Shown here piece after piece: positions 49,953 through 58,151 of a stretch of DNA of 64,000 nt. Position numbers and translations under genes: made by a program. The stretch is taken from assembly GCA_947252755.1 (NCBI GenBank), contig CAMXWV010000002.1:124001-188000 (forward strand), in the 5' to 3' direction. Position 1 is the stretch's first letter, and each line of letters opens with the position of its first letter. Origin of the DNA: an uncultured Dermabacter sp. GTDB lineage: Bacteria > Actinomycetota > Actinomycetes > Actinomycetales > Dermabacteraceae. The notes under the pieces are model-generated. The model had not been told where the DNA came from. It saw nothing but the letters and a program-made list of their open reading frames with translations, and made no database searches.

Positions 49953-50702
49953 ATGGCTGATCCGACTCCTGCCCACGCAACCGCTCACCGCCCAGCAGAT
50001 CCCGCTGCTCACTCTGGCGGGTCTGCCCGGCCGCTCGCTGAGCTCATCGACCCCGAGTGGGCACAGGCGCTCGCCCCGGTGGAGCCGCTCATCCATGAGA
50101 TCGGAGGCTTCCTGCGCGCTGAGCTCGCCGCTGGCCGCAGCTACCTGCCCGCCGGGGACCGGGTGCTGCGCGCCTTCACTCGTCCGATGTCTGATGTGCG
50201 GGTGCTGATCGTGGGACAGGATCCGTATCCCACACCAGGGCATCCGATCGGGCTGAGCTTCGCGGTGGAGCACGACGTGCGCCCACTGCCCCGCTCCCTG
50301 CAGAACATCTTTGCCGAGCTGCGGGATGACCTCGGAATCACTCCCCCGCAGCACGGCGACCTGACCGCCTGGCTGGACCAGGGAGTGCTGCTGCTCAACC
50401 GTGTGCTGACGGTTCGGCCCGGCGCTCCGGGCTCACATCGCGGCGTCGGCTGGGAAACGGTGACAGAGTGCGCGATCCGGGCGCTTACTGCAAGCAAGCA
50501 GCCGTTGGTGGCGATCCTGTGGGGCCGGGACGCGCAGGGGTTGGAGCCTCTGCTCGAAGGAGTGCCGATCATCGCTTCCCCCCATCCGTCCCCACTGTCC
50601 GCGAAACGCGGGTTCTTCGGGTCCCGACCGTTCTCCCGAGCCAATGAGCTGCTGTCCGCGATGGGGGCGGACCCGGTGGACTGGGCGATCGACGCTGCGT
50701 GA
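49953..50702 (+). CDS. ung: Uracil-DNA glycosylase (family 1)
   Basis: A 249-residue base-excision repair enzyme that removes uracil from DNA. The water-activating motif is VGQDPYPTPGHPIGLSF with Asp90, LLLNRVLTVRPGAPGSH is the uracil-binding strand, and the leucine-loop motif is ASPHPSPLSAKRGFFGSRPFS near the C-terminus. The N-terminal ~30 residues are low-complexity and less conserved. TACACT lies six bases before the ATG, so the mRNA is probably leaderless. It converges on the DNA methyltransferase gene 15 bases away. Confidence 0.97.
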   Translation: MADPTPAHATAHRPADPAAHSGGSARPLAELIDPEWAQALAPVEPLIHEIGGFLRAELAAGRSYLPAGDRVLRAFTRPMSDVRVLIVGQDPYPTPGHPIGLSFAVEHDVRPLPRSLQNIFAELRDDLGITPPQHGDLTAWLDQGVLLLNRVLTVRPGAPGSHRGVGWETVTECAIRALTASKQPLVAILWGRDAQGLEPLLEGVPIIASPHPSPLSAKRGFFGSRPFSRANELLSAMGADPVDWAIDAA

Positions 50703-50717
50703 CGGCAGCGCGCGGGC

Positions 50718-51608
50718 TCAGGCGTTCAAGAACCGCACCGGCAGATCGGGGTGCCGGGTGCTGAACCGCTGCCGCATCACGGTGACGGCGTCCGCGTTCT
50801 GATCCACCATCAGAAACCGTCGGCCGAGTTCAGCGCACGCATCGCCCGTGGTGCCGGAGCCGGCGAAGAAGTCCAGCACCCAGTCCCCCTGCCGGCTGCT
50901 CGCCGCCACGATGCGGCGCAGCACGCCGATCGGCTTCTGCGTGGCATACCCGGTCTTCTCCTTGCCCGTGGGGGACACGATCGTGTGCCACCACACGTCC
51001 GTGGGCAGTTTGCCGCGCGCCGCCTTCTCCGCGGTGACCAACCCAGGAGCCATGTACGGCTCGCGGTCCACCTCTTCGGAGTTGAAATGGTAGGCCGACG
51101 CGTCCTTCACGTACACCAGGATCGTGTTGTGCTTGGCTGGCCAACGGCGCTTGGCGCGGGCACCATAGTCATACGCCCAGATGATCTCGTTGAGGAAGCA
51201 GTCACGCCCGAACAGCGCATCCAGCAGCACTTTCGCATAGTGCGCCTCGCGATAGTCCAGGTGCACGTAAAGGGTGCCCGTGCGATCAAGCAGGCGGTGC
51301 GCCTGTTCCAGGCGCGGCTCAAGGAACTCCCAGAAGTCCTCGAAGGTGTCGCTGTAGCCGTAGAGGGTGCCTTTGATCGTGGAGTAGCTCTGCCCTTTGA
51401 AGCCGATCCGAGAGCCGCCTTCGGCGCGACGGGTGGTGATGCTGCGTCGCTCCTGGCGGCGGCCCGTGTTGAACGGGGGGTCAATGTAGATGAGCTGAAA
51501 GGACTGATCCGGCAGGGTGCGCAGCACGGGCAGATTGTCACCGTGAACGATGGTGTTCGGGGCATTCGGGGCCCAGAACTCGTCGGCTGGCGGCTGGGTG
51601 ACGGTCAT
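50718..51608 (-). CDS. Site-specific DNA methyltransferase (amino-MTase, beta order), no restriction partner
   Basis: A 296-residue DNA methyltransferase. Motif IV is LIYIDPPFNTG (residues 40-48), near the N-terminus; the SAM-binding motif I FFAGSGTTGDACAEL is near the C-terminus, the beta-class order. KTGYATQKPIGVLRRIVAASS is the motif X region. It should methylate adenine N6 or cytosine N4 at an unknown site. No restriction endonuclease or specificity subunit lies next to it, so it is an orphan, and epigenetic rather than defensive use is likely. TACGGT (minus strand, 51615-51620 on plus) lies six bases before the ATG. Confidence 0.88.
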   Translation of the reverse strand: MTVTQPPADEFWAPNAPNTIVHGDNLPVLRTLPDQSFQLIYIDPPFNTGRRQERRSITTRRAEGGSRIGFKGQSYSTIKGTLYGYSDTFEDFWEFLEPRLEQAHRLLDRTGTLYVHLDYREAHYAKVLLDALFGRDCFLNEIIWAYDYGARAKRRWPAKHNTILVYVKDASAYHFNSEEVDREPYMAPGLVTAEKAARGKLPTDVWWHTIVSPTGKEKTGYATQKPIGVLRRIVAASSRQGDWVLDFFAGSGTTGDACAELGRRFLMVDQNADAVTVMRQRFSTRHPDLPVRFLNA

Positions 51609-51635
51609 GCTCCTACCGTAGTCAACTGCTGAGCG

Positions 51636-51701
51636 GCGCTGGTGGCTGGGGCTGGACGGCGCCGGCGGCTGGGGCTGGGCGGCGCCGGTGGCCGGGGGCG
51701 G
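51636..51701. repeat. 23-bp tandem repeat left of palindrome copy 3
   Basis: A GCGC(T/C)GGtGGCTGGGGCTGGaCG-like unit occurs at 51636-51658 and 51659-51681, and partially at 51682-51701. Confidence 0.75.
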
Positions 51702-51738
51702 TGCCGGCTTCTCCACAGCCCATCGCGCCTAAACCGCC

Positions 51739-51798
51739 AACGAGGTTGCAGATATCCGCTTTCAAACACCGAAATGACCGGATATGCGCAACCTCGTT
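51739..51798. repeat. 60-bp interspersed palindromic element, copy 3 (opposite orientation)
   Basis: The left arm AACGAGGTTGCA + GATATCCG (51739-51758) and right arm CCGGATAT + GCGCAACCTCGTT (51778-51798) mirror copies 1 and 2. Its reverse complement matches copy 1 across the arms and at the TCCGGTC…TTCG…TTT core, showing the same element inserted in the other direction. Confidence 0.92.
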
Positions 51799-51811
51799 TG
51801 ACAGACGCGCC

Positions 51812-51864
51812 GCGCCGGGTCGCGGTGCGGCTGATAGACCGGCGGCGCCGGGTCGCGGTGCGGC
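51812..51864. repeat. 20-bp direct repeat right of palindrome copy 3
   Basis: GCGCCGGGTCGCGGTGCGGC occurs at 51812-51831 and again at 51845-51864, a 33-base period. Confidence 0.8.
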
Positions 51865-51877
51865 CGAGGCACACGGA

Positions 51878-51917
51878 AAGCCCCGGACCCGCAGACGCAT
51901 CAGCAGATCAGGGGCTT
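51878..51917 (-). terminator. Possible terminator after tRNA-Thr
   Basis: AAGCCCC (51878-51884) and GGGGCTT (51911-51917) form a 7-bp stem with a 26-base loop. On the minus strand the second arm is followed by TTCC, a short U-rich end, about 70 bases beyond the tRNA 3' end. Confidence 0.5.
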
Positions 51918-51989
51918 CCCTGTAGCGGAGGATGGGGTGTGTGAGTTCAGGACGTCATCTGTCAACGAAGTCGCGACTCACGACATGAG

Positions 51990-52061
51990 AGCTGGAGACG
52001 GGAATCGAACCCGCAACCACCTGTTTACAAGACAGGTGCGCTACCGTTGCGCCACTCCAGC
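51990..52061 (-). tRNA. tRNA-Thr (anticodon UGU)
   Basis: On the minus strand: acceptor GCTGGAG/CTCCAGC, D arm GCGC-AACGGTA-GCGC, anticodon stem CCTGT/ACAGG with loop CTTGTAA (anticodon TGT), and T arm GCGGG-TTCGATT-CCCGT. The discriminator is U. CCA is not encoded. It decodes ACA and, by wobble, related threonine codons. Confidence 0.96.
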
Positions 52062-52152
52062 GAGCCGACCGGAACCTCCCCGCGGGGAGGTTCGGATCGG
52101 GGTCCAGTCTAGCCGATCAGGCCCATGGTCCTGACCGTCCGATCGGATGGGG

Positions 52153-52941
52153 TCACTGCGCGGCGGGAGCCGCTTCGATCGCCTTCTTCAGCTCACCGGA
52201 CTGGGTCCAGTTCGGACCCTGCTTGGTATTTCCCCACACGGAGCCGTTGATGAACACGGACGGGGTGCTTCTGGACTTTTTAGCGCCATTCGGCTCCATG
52301 TGCTCTTTCGCCCAGTCCTGGTAGCGCTGATCCTCCACGCACTGGAGCGTGTCGGCATTCCCGCCGGCCTGCTTCGCGTACTGCTTGAGCTGCTCATCGG
52401 TAAGGCCCGGGCCGCCCTCGGTTGGCTGATTTTCGAACAGCAGCGCCTGGAACTCCAGGAACTTGTCCGGGCTCTCCTCATACACGCACACGGCCGCGCT
52501 GGCCGCCCGGCTGGAGTAGTCGGTGGTGGAGCCGCCCTCGTCAAGGAAGGTGCGGATGTAGAAGTTCACGGTGGCCTTGTCCTGTTCGGCAAGCTCCTTG
52601 AGGTCCTTGCCGTTGATCTTCTCGAACTCACCGCAGAACGGGCACATGAAGTCCAGCACCACGTCCACTTCAGGAGCGCCGGATTCCGCGCCCACGGTCA
52701 GCACCGGGTTCTGCGGGTCCAGCGACTTCGGCTGCACCACCGGGGCAGGATCCTCCGGCTTGAGGGATTCGTAGAACTTGTAGCTGCCCCAGACGCCGCC
52801 GGCCACCACAAGGAGCGCTGTGACCACAATCAATGCGATCACTGCGTTTCGGACGGTGCGTTGGCGCTTCAGCTCACGCTGACGCTGTTCCCGCACAGCC
52901 TGACGCTTCGCCTCATGGCTGTTGTCATTGGCAGAGCTCAT
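52153..52941 (-). CDS. Membrane-anchored DsbA-like thiol-disulfide protein
   Basis: A 262-residue protein with a charged cytoplasmic N-terminus (Arg/Gln-rich coiled-coil-like), one helix at about residues 33-52, and an extracytoplasmic thioredoxin-fold domain. The active site is CPFC (Cys100-Cys103) in VVLDFMCPFCGEFEKING, and a cis-Pro is in STPSVFINGSVWG. Such proteins introduce or shuffle disulfides in exported proteins. AGGAGGA precedes ATG 52941. It is the first gene upstream of tRNA-Thr on the same strand, though probably separately transcribed. Confidence 0.9.
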   Translation of the reverse strand: MSSANDNSHEAKRQAVREQRQRELKRQRTVRNAVIALIVVTALLVVAGGVWGSYKFYESLKPEDPAPVVQPKSLDPQNPVLTVGAESGAPEVDVVLDFMCPFCGEFEKINGKDLKELAEQDKATVNFYIRTFLDEGGSTTDYSSRAASAAVCVYEESPDKFLEFQALLFENQPTEGGPGLTDEQLKQYAKQAGGNADTLQCVEDQRYQDWAKEHMEPNGAKKSRSTPSVFINGSVWGNTKQGPNWTQSGELKKAIEAAPAAQ

Positions 52942-53043
52942 TCATCCTCCTGAGAGCGGGGCCTGACCGGCCCAACCGGGGTGGTGCGGTCATCATTCTT
53001 GCACGCCCGCACGGCGCCTCTCAGGGACGTGGTCCTTGCCGCT

Positions 53044-53135
53044 CAGTCAGCGCTGCCCCACAGTCAGCGGCGCCTCTCAGTCAGCGCTGCCCCACAGTCA
53101 GCGGCGCCTCTTCGTCAGCGGCGCCTGTTGGTCAG
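53044..53135. repeat. 34-bp tandem repeat and GTCAGCG units before the kinase stop
   Basis: A 34-base unit beginning CAGTCAGCGCTGCCCC occurs at 53044-53077 and 53078-53111. Shorter GTCAGCGGCGCC-type copies continue to 53135, touching the end of the kinase gene. It lies in the gap between the DsbA-like and kinase genes. Confidence 0.85.
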
Positions 53136-55297
53136 CGCCACGGGATCCACTGATCAACCGGGAACTCACCGATGATGGGGAACATGTCCACCGCTCCCCC
53201 GCGGGCTGCGATCGTGACGAACACCGCCGCCAGCAGCGCGAGCAGCAGCAGCGTGAGGATCACGGTCCACATCCGATCGGGCGCGGTGGCGTCCATCACC
53301 CGGTGCGCACCGGCCCGCGTAGTGCGGGAGCTGAGGCCCACCCAGCACAGCAGCACCACGAGCAGGGTTGCGCCGGCCCCGTACCAGGCGGGAGCAACCC
53401 ACCACCCGCTGAACGACGCGAGCGCGTCCACAGCCAGCACCAGCAGCAGCGCGAGCAGCACCGGGAAGATCACCAGCAGAATGCTCTCCACCAGAGCGCC
53501 GAGGAACCGGGGCAGTGCGAGCGCGCCAGCGGCGGCGGTGCTGCTCTGCCCGGTGCGGGCGCGGGAGCGCTCCTGGGCGAGCCAGGTGCGCTGCCAGGTG
53601 CGGGCAAGGGCATTCAGCAGGATGAACAGGATCAGCGCCGTGAGCGGCGCAATTGCTCCGAGCCCGGTCATCAGCGCGATGCCCAGCCACACCAGGCCGG
53701 GCCGCGACGGTGCTGGCGGAGCCGCTGGCAACATCCCGTAGGGCGAGTACGGGTACTGAGCCATCGCCTGCTGCGGCGCATACGGATTGTGCCCATACGA
53801 ACCATAGCCATAGGGCGTGGACGCAGCGGGCTGCTGATGCGCCTGCGAATACGGTTCCTGGTACGGCTGCTGGTAGTGCTGCTGCGGCTGACGTGCCGGC
53901 TCTGCCTGACGGAACTCGTGCCCGCGGCCGTCCTGCGCCACAAATGGCTGTGGCTCGGGCTGCTCATTGGGCGCGGCCTGCACCTGCGGGTCCGGCTGGA
54001 CACGCGGCATCACCTGGGTGGGGTTTGCCTCTTCTGCGTAGGCGGGAAGCACCTGGGTGCGCTGAGCATCCTCATGCGCGGGCAGCAGCTCAGTGCGCGG
54101 CCCATCCGCGGACGGGTCCGCGCCAGCACCATCGCCCGTTGCTGGATCGAATGCGGCGGAATCGAATGCTGCTGAATCAGCGTCCGCCGCATCGAGGTCC
54201 GACGCGTCCAGCACCGCCGTGGGCTGCCCCTCCGATGGGGTTCCCCATGCCGGGGACGCAGCACCGTGTCCTGGAGCATCTGCATGCGCTGCAACATCAT
54301 CGCGCTCTGCAAGGTCATCACCGTGCTCTGACACGCCGGCCCCAACAGGTGCCGTGGCGTCGTCATCAGCGTCGGCCCCCTCTGCATGACCAGTCGTCGG
54401 CACCGCAGCGGGGGCAGTTGAGTCCTCCCCCTGGGGAAGGATCGTGTCCGGGTCCAGGCTGAGCGTGGCCAGGCGGTGAATCAGCTCATGCGGATCTGCG
54501 CGGTCCGCCAGACGCGGCTGGAGCGCGTCGCGCAGCCATTGGGCCAGCTCCTGGGGCAGGCCGTCCACATCAACATCGCCGCGGTCCGCCCGCAGGAACA
54601 CCACGTCAGGCCGGCCAGTGCCGAACGGCTCCCGGCCGGTGGCGCAGAAGGCGAGCAGTGCCGCCCATGCCCACCAGTCGGTTTCCGGACCTGCCGAATT
54701 GGAGCGGACCACCTCCGGGTCAAGGTAGGCCGCGGTGCCCATCATCAGCCCGGTTGAGGTGAGACGGGAATCCTCAGCGGCCTGGGCGATGCCGAAGTCG
54801 ATGATGACCGGGTCCAGGCGGTCGCCGTCCGCGGCGTAGTCGAGCAGGTCACTGATGCGCGCCCCGCGCATCATCACGTTCGACGGCTTCAGGTCCCGGT
54901 GCACGATCCCGGCGGCGTGGATCTCCTCCAGGGTTTCCCCGAGCACCACGCCGATCTCGCGAACCGCTTCAAGGTGCAGCGCGCCGCGAGCGCGGACCGC
55001 ATCATCCAGGGTGGGGCCGGGAATGAACTCGGTGGCCACAAACGCCCCGCGGCCATCCAGCTCCGCGTCGACGGGGCGGGCGATGTTGTCGCTGTGCACA
55101 CGCTGGAGCGCTCGGACCTCACGGGCTAGGCGGGCGCGGGCGCGGGGATCATCCGCAATCTCGGGGCGCAGCAGTTTGAGCGCTACATCGCGGCCGTCAG
55201 CGTCCTCCGCGAGGTACACGATGCCCATGCCGCCGGCTCCGATGCGGCGCACAATGGTGTAGCCGGATTCAGAGAGGGCTCGTTCAACGCTCGACAT
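53132..55297 (-). CDS. Serine/threonine protein kinase with C-terminal membrane domain
   Basis: A 721-residue Hanks-type kinase. The P-loop is IGAGGMGIVY, the catalytic Lys41 is in VALKLL, HRDLKPSN contains Asp135, and IIDFGIA contains Asp167; all are intact. A long acidic and then Pro/Gln/Tyr-rich linker (about residues 270-500) leads to about four or five membrane helices instead of the usual single helix and PASTA repeats. It should phosphorylate cytoplasmic proteins; what it senses is unknown. I use ATG 55297, seven bases after a minus-strand TAGCAT; another ATG lies three codons upstream. It stands alone, divergent from copZ. Confidence 0.9.
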   Translation of the reverse strand: MSSVERALSESGYTIVRRIGAGGMGIVYLAEDADGRDVALKLLRPEIADDPRARARLAREVRALQRVHSDNIARPVDAELDGRGAFVATEFIPGPTLDDAVRARGALHLEAVREIGVVLGETLEEIHAAGIVHRDLKPSNVMMRGARISDLLDYAADGDRLDPVIIDFGIAQAAEDSRLTSTGLMMGTAAYLDPEVVRSNSAGPETDWWAWAALLAFCATGREPFGTGRPDVVFLRADRGDVDVDGLPQELAQWLRDALQPRLADRADPHELIHRLATLSLDPDTILPQGEDSTAPAAVPTTGHAEGADADDDATAPVGAGVSEHGDDLAERDDVAAHADAPGHGAASPAWGTPSEGQPTAVLDASDLDAADADSAAFDSAAFDPATGDGAGADPSADGPRTELLPAHEDAQRTQVLPAYAEEANPTQVMPRVQPDPQVQAAPNEQPEPQPFVAQDGRGHEFRQAEPARQPQQHYQQPYQEPYSQAHQQPAASTPYGYGSYGHNPYAPQQAMAQYPYSPYGMLPAAPPAPSRPGLVWLGIALMTGLGAIAPLTALILFILLNALARTWQRTWLAQERSRARTGQSSTAAAGALALPRFLGALVESILLVIFPVLLALLLVLAVDALASFSGWWVAPAWYGAGATLLVVLLCWVGLSSRTTRAGAHRVMDATAPDRMWTVILTLLLLALLAAVFVTIAARGGAVDMFPIIGEFPVDQWIPWR

Positions 55298-55332
55298 GCC
55301 ACCCATGCTAGCCAGAGCATCCGGCGCACCCC

Positions 55333-55361
55333 TTGACTCCTATACCCCTGGTGGGTATACG
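55333..55361 (+). promoter_or_regulatory. Promoter with embedded CsoR-type operator for copZ-copA
   Basis: TTGACT (55333-55338) and TATACG (55356-55361), 17 bases apart, form a good -35/-10 pair. The palindrome TATACCC-CTGGT-GGGTATA (55341-55359) fills the spacer and overlaps the -10, matching the CsoR copper-repressor operator type. Copper would release the repressor. No csoR gene is in the window. Confidence 0.85.
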
Positions 55362-55419
55362 GTGGGCTGAGGCGGGCAACGTCACGACCCGCGGATGACA
55401 CCTTCAGAAGGAGAGGCTC

Positions 55420-55644
55420 ATGGCAACCCAGACTTACGGAGTCACCGGACTGACCTGCGAACACTGCGTCAATGCAGTCCAGGAGGAAGTGGGCGAGCTC
55501 GCCGGCGTCAGCAGCGCATCCGTGGATCTTGTGAAGGATGGTGAGTCCACGCTGAGAGTTGAATCCGACTCTCCGATCGACTTCGCCGCGCTTGAAGCCG
55601 CTGTCAAGGAAGCCGGCGAGGACTACAGGATCACTGCTCGGTGA
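55420..55644 (+). CDS. copZ: Copper chaperone CopZ (HMA domain)
   Basis: A 74-residue ferredoxin-fold metallochaperone. The copper site is GLTCEHCVNAV with Cys13 and Cys16, and the rest has the beta-alpha-beta-beta-alpha-beta pattern of HMA domains. It carries Cu(I) to the ATPase encoded next, whose GTG overlaps its stop (GTGA, 55641-55644), so translation is coupled. A ribosome site GAAGGAGAG precedes ATG 55420. It is controlled by the CsoR-type promoter upstream. Confidence 0.96.
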   Translation: MATQTYGVTGLTCEHCVNAVQEEVGELAGVSSASVDLVKDGESTLRVESDSPIDFAALEAAVKEAGEDYRITAR

Positions 55645-58028
55645 CTGATCTCAACGAGCGCACAGTCAGCCTCAACATCACCGGCATGACCTGCGCTGCG
55701 TGCGTCAGCCGGGTGGAGAAGCGGCTCAACCGAGTCAGTGATCACGACGCGGTCCAGGCGGCCGTGAACCTGGCGCTGAACAGGGCATCGGTGCGGGTCA
55801 GCGATCCGTCGATCACCGACGAGGACCTGGTGGCGGCTGTTGAAAAGGGCGGCTACGGGGCGAGCGTGCGCACCGCCGCTCCCCCCGGCCAGTCGAACAG
55901 CTCTTCTGCCACTGAGCCGAATGGTGCGCTCGGCACTGCCCCGAACAGCACCGCCGATACCGCCTCAGCCGAACGCGCTGACCTGCGGCGCCGCACCCTC
56001 TTCTCCGCCGCACTGTCCATCCCGGTGCTCATCCTCTCGATGATCCCTGCCCTGCAGTTCCCCGGCTGGCAGTGGGTGGTGTTCGTGCTGACCACCCCGG
56101 TGGTGCTGTGGGCCGCCTGGCCGATCCACCGCGCTGCCTTGGTGAACCTCCGCCACGGAGCCGGCACCATGGACACCCTGGTCTCCATGGGGGTGAGCGC
56201 TGCCTATCTCTGGTCGATCTGGGCGATGCTGTTCGGCGGCGCCGGAGAAATTGGCATGCGGATGGACATGTCCATCACCCCTGCCCTCAGCGGCGGTGCA
56301 GCGCACGGTGGCATGCACGAGATCTACTTCGAATCCGCCGCCGTCATCGTCACTCTGATCCTGGTTGGCCGATGGGCGCAGGCGCGCGCTGTGGACCAGT
56401 CAGCGGCCGCGATCCGGGCGCTCGCGGACCTCGGCGCGAACTCTGCGACGCTGCTCGATATGGACGCGTCGGGCCGCACGGTGGAGCGTGAGGTTCCTAT
56501 CAGTGCCGTCCAGGTGGGTGATCTGTTCATCACCCGCCCGGGCGAGACGATCGCCACCGACGGCGTCGTGGTGGACGGCGCGTCCGCGGTTGACGCATCC
56601 ATGCTGACCGGTGAGTCCATCCCGGTGGACGTGACCGAAGGCAGCGAGGTGGTGGGTGCCACCATCAACACCTCCAGCCGGATCACCGTGCGCGCCACGC
56701 ACGTGGGCGCTGATACCCAGCTTGCTCGCATCGCGAAGCTGGTGGAGGAGGCTCAGTCCTCGAAAGCGCCGGTGCAGCGCCTGGTAGACCGGATCTCCGC
56801 CGTGTTCGTGCCGATCGTCATCGCGGTCGCACTGATCACTCTGGCGGCGTGGGTCCTCACCGGCCACTCGTGGGAGCAGGCGTTCACCGCGGCGGTGGCT
56901 GTGCTGATCATCGCCTGCCCGTGCGCACTGGGCCTGGCCACGCCCACCGCGATCATGGTGGGAACAGGCCGTGGTGCGCGGCTCGGCGTGCTGATCCGCT
57001 CCGCACAGGCACTGGAGGCATCACGCGAGGTGTCACAGATCGTGATGGACAAAACCGGCACCATCACCACCGGAGACATGTCCTTGGCTGCTCTGACTGC
57101 GGTGCCCACCATGGATGAGGCCCGGCTGCTGCAGCTCGTGGCCACCGCGGAGGGTGGTTCGGAGCATCCGATTGCGCGGGCGATCGTGCGCGCTGCCCAG
57201 GAGGCTGCCAAGGATGCCGCAGCGGCTGAGAGCGCATCCCGCTTCGAGCTGATCAGCTCCTCGGTGACAGCCGGGCAGGGCCTGACCGCCCGCGTGCAGA
57301 ACGCTGACGGCGGTGAGCACGAGGTGCAGGTGGAGCGGCTCACCGGCGCCGGTGCAGACTCTGGCCTTCCCACCACGCTTCACGCCCAGGCGGCACAGGC
57401 CGCCAAGGCGGGTCACACCACCTCGCTGATCCGGGTGGACGGCGCCGTGGTGGGCCTGGTGGAGATCGCAGACACCGTCAAGGCGAATGCGCGATCCGTG
57501 ATCGGTGCGCTGCGCTCTATGGGCGTGCGGCCGATCATGGCCACCGGAGACAATCCTCAGGCCGCCGCGCACATGGCGGATCAGGTGGGCATCCCCGCTG
57601 CGAACGTGCACGCTGAGATGACGCCCGAAGGCAAGCTCCGCCTGGTGCGGGCGCTGCGCGAACAGGGTGAGCATGTGGCGATGGTGGGTGATGGCATCAA
57701 TGACACCGCCGCACTCGCCGAATCCGATCTGGGCATCGCGATGGGCACCGGCACGGACGCCGCGATGGCATCGGGTGACATCGTTCTGTCCGCAGGAGAC
57801 ATCGCCGCAATCCCTACTGCGCTGCAGCTGTCCCGCGCCACGCTTCGCACCATCCGCTGGAACCTGTTCTGGGCCTTCATCTACAACGTGATCGCCATTC
57901 CGCTGGCAGCGCTCGGCTTCCTGGGCCCCCTCATCGCCGCAGCGGCGATGGCATTCTCCAGTGTGTTCGTGGTGACGAACTCACTGCGGCTGCGCCGCTT
58001 TGCGCCGGAGGAGCTGCCGGAGGGTTGA
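55641..58028 (+). CDS. copA: Copper-translocating P1B-type ATPase CopA
   Basis: A 795-residue copper exporter. One N-terminal HMA domain has GMTCAACV (Cys18, Cys21). Eight membrane helices are predicted; the transport motif is IACPCALGLATPTA with Cys426 and Cys428. The phosphorylation site is Asp470 in DKTGT, the nucleotide domain has SEHPIARAI, and the hinge has GDGINDTAAL. A His/Met-containing extracytoplasmic loop lies between helices 2 and 3 (MRMDMSITP…AHGGMHEIYFES). It expels Cu(I) from the cytoplasm and forms a unit with copZ. Confidence 0.97.
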   Translation: MTDLNERTVSLNITGMTCAACVSRVEKRLNRVSDHDAVQAAVNLALNRASVRVSDPSITDEDLVAAVEKGGYGASVRTAAPPGQSNSSSATEPNGALGTAPNSTADTASAERADLRRRTLFSAALSIPVLILSMIPALQFPGWQWVVFVLTTPVVLWAAWPIHRAALVNLRHGAGTMDTLVSMGVSAAYLWSIWAMLFGGAGEIGMRMDMSITPALSGGAAHGGMHEIYFESAAVIVTLILVGRWAQARAVDQSAAAIRALADLGANSATLLDMDASGRTVEREVPISAVQVGDLFITRPGETIATDGVVVDGASAVDASMLTGESIPVDVTEGSEVVGATINTSSRITVRATHVGADTQLARIAKLVEEAQSSKAPVQRLVDRISAVFVPIVIAVALITLAAWVLTGHSWEQAFTAAVAVLIIACPCALGLATPTAIMVGTGRGARLGVLIRSAQALEASREVSQIVMDKTGTITTGDMSLAALTAVPTMDEARLLQLVATAEGGSEHPIARAIVRAAQEAAKDAAAAESASRFELISSSVTAGQGLTARVQNADGGEHEVQVERLTGAGADSGLPTTLHAQAAQAAKAGHTTSLIRVDGAVVGLVEIADTVKANARSVIGALRSMGVRPIMATGDNPQAAAHMADQVGIPAANVHAEMTPEGKLRLVRALREQGEHVAMVGDGINDTAALAESDLGIAMGTGTDAAMASGDIVLSAGDIAAIPTALQLSRATLRTIRWNLFWAFIYNVIAIPLAALGFLGPLIAAAAMAFSSVFVVTNSLRLRRFAPEELPEG

Positions 58029-58151
58029 GCGCCTGGGCGGCAGGGTCGGAACACCAGGGCAGCCGTACCCATTTGTTTGCGTGTTTCTGCCGCCTGTCCT
58101 GCGTTAAGCTCAGATCGTCCGAACTGCTTCTGCACTTATTGAGGAGATCCG

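Larger units (their letters stand above)
51609..51989. other. 381-bp non-coding region: tandem GC repeats, palindrome copy 3, possible tRNA terminator
   Basis: No gene is seen. The region contains a 23-bp tandem repeat (51636-51701), the third 60-bp palindrome (51739-51798), a 20-bp direct repeat with a 33-base period (51812-51864), and a hairpin (51878-51917) suited to end the tRNA-Thr transcript. Confidence 0.7.

Noticed and set aside
53036..54175. Long open frame (379 residues) opposite the kinase gene
   Set aside because: Its translation is Arg/Gln/His-rich without domain features, and the kinase on the other strand has a full set of catalytic motifs. It is an antisense shadow of GC-rich coding DNA.
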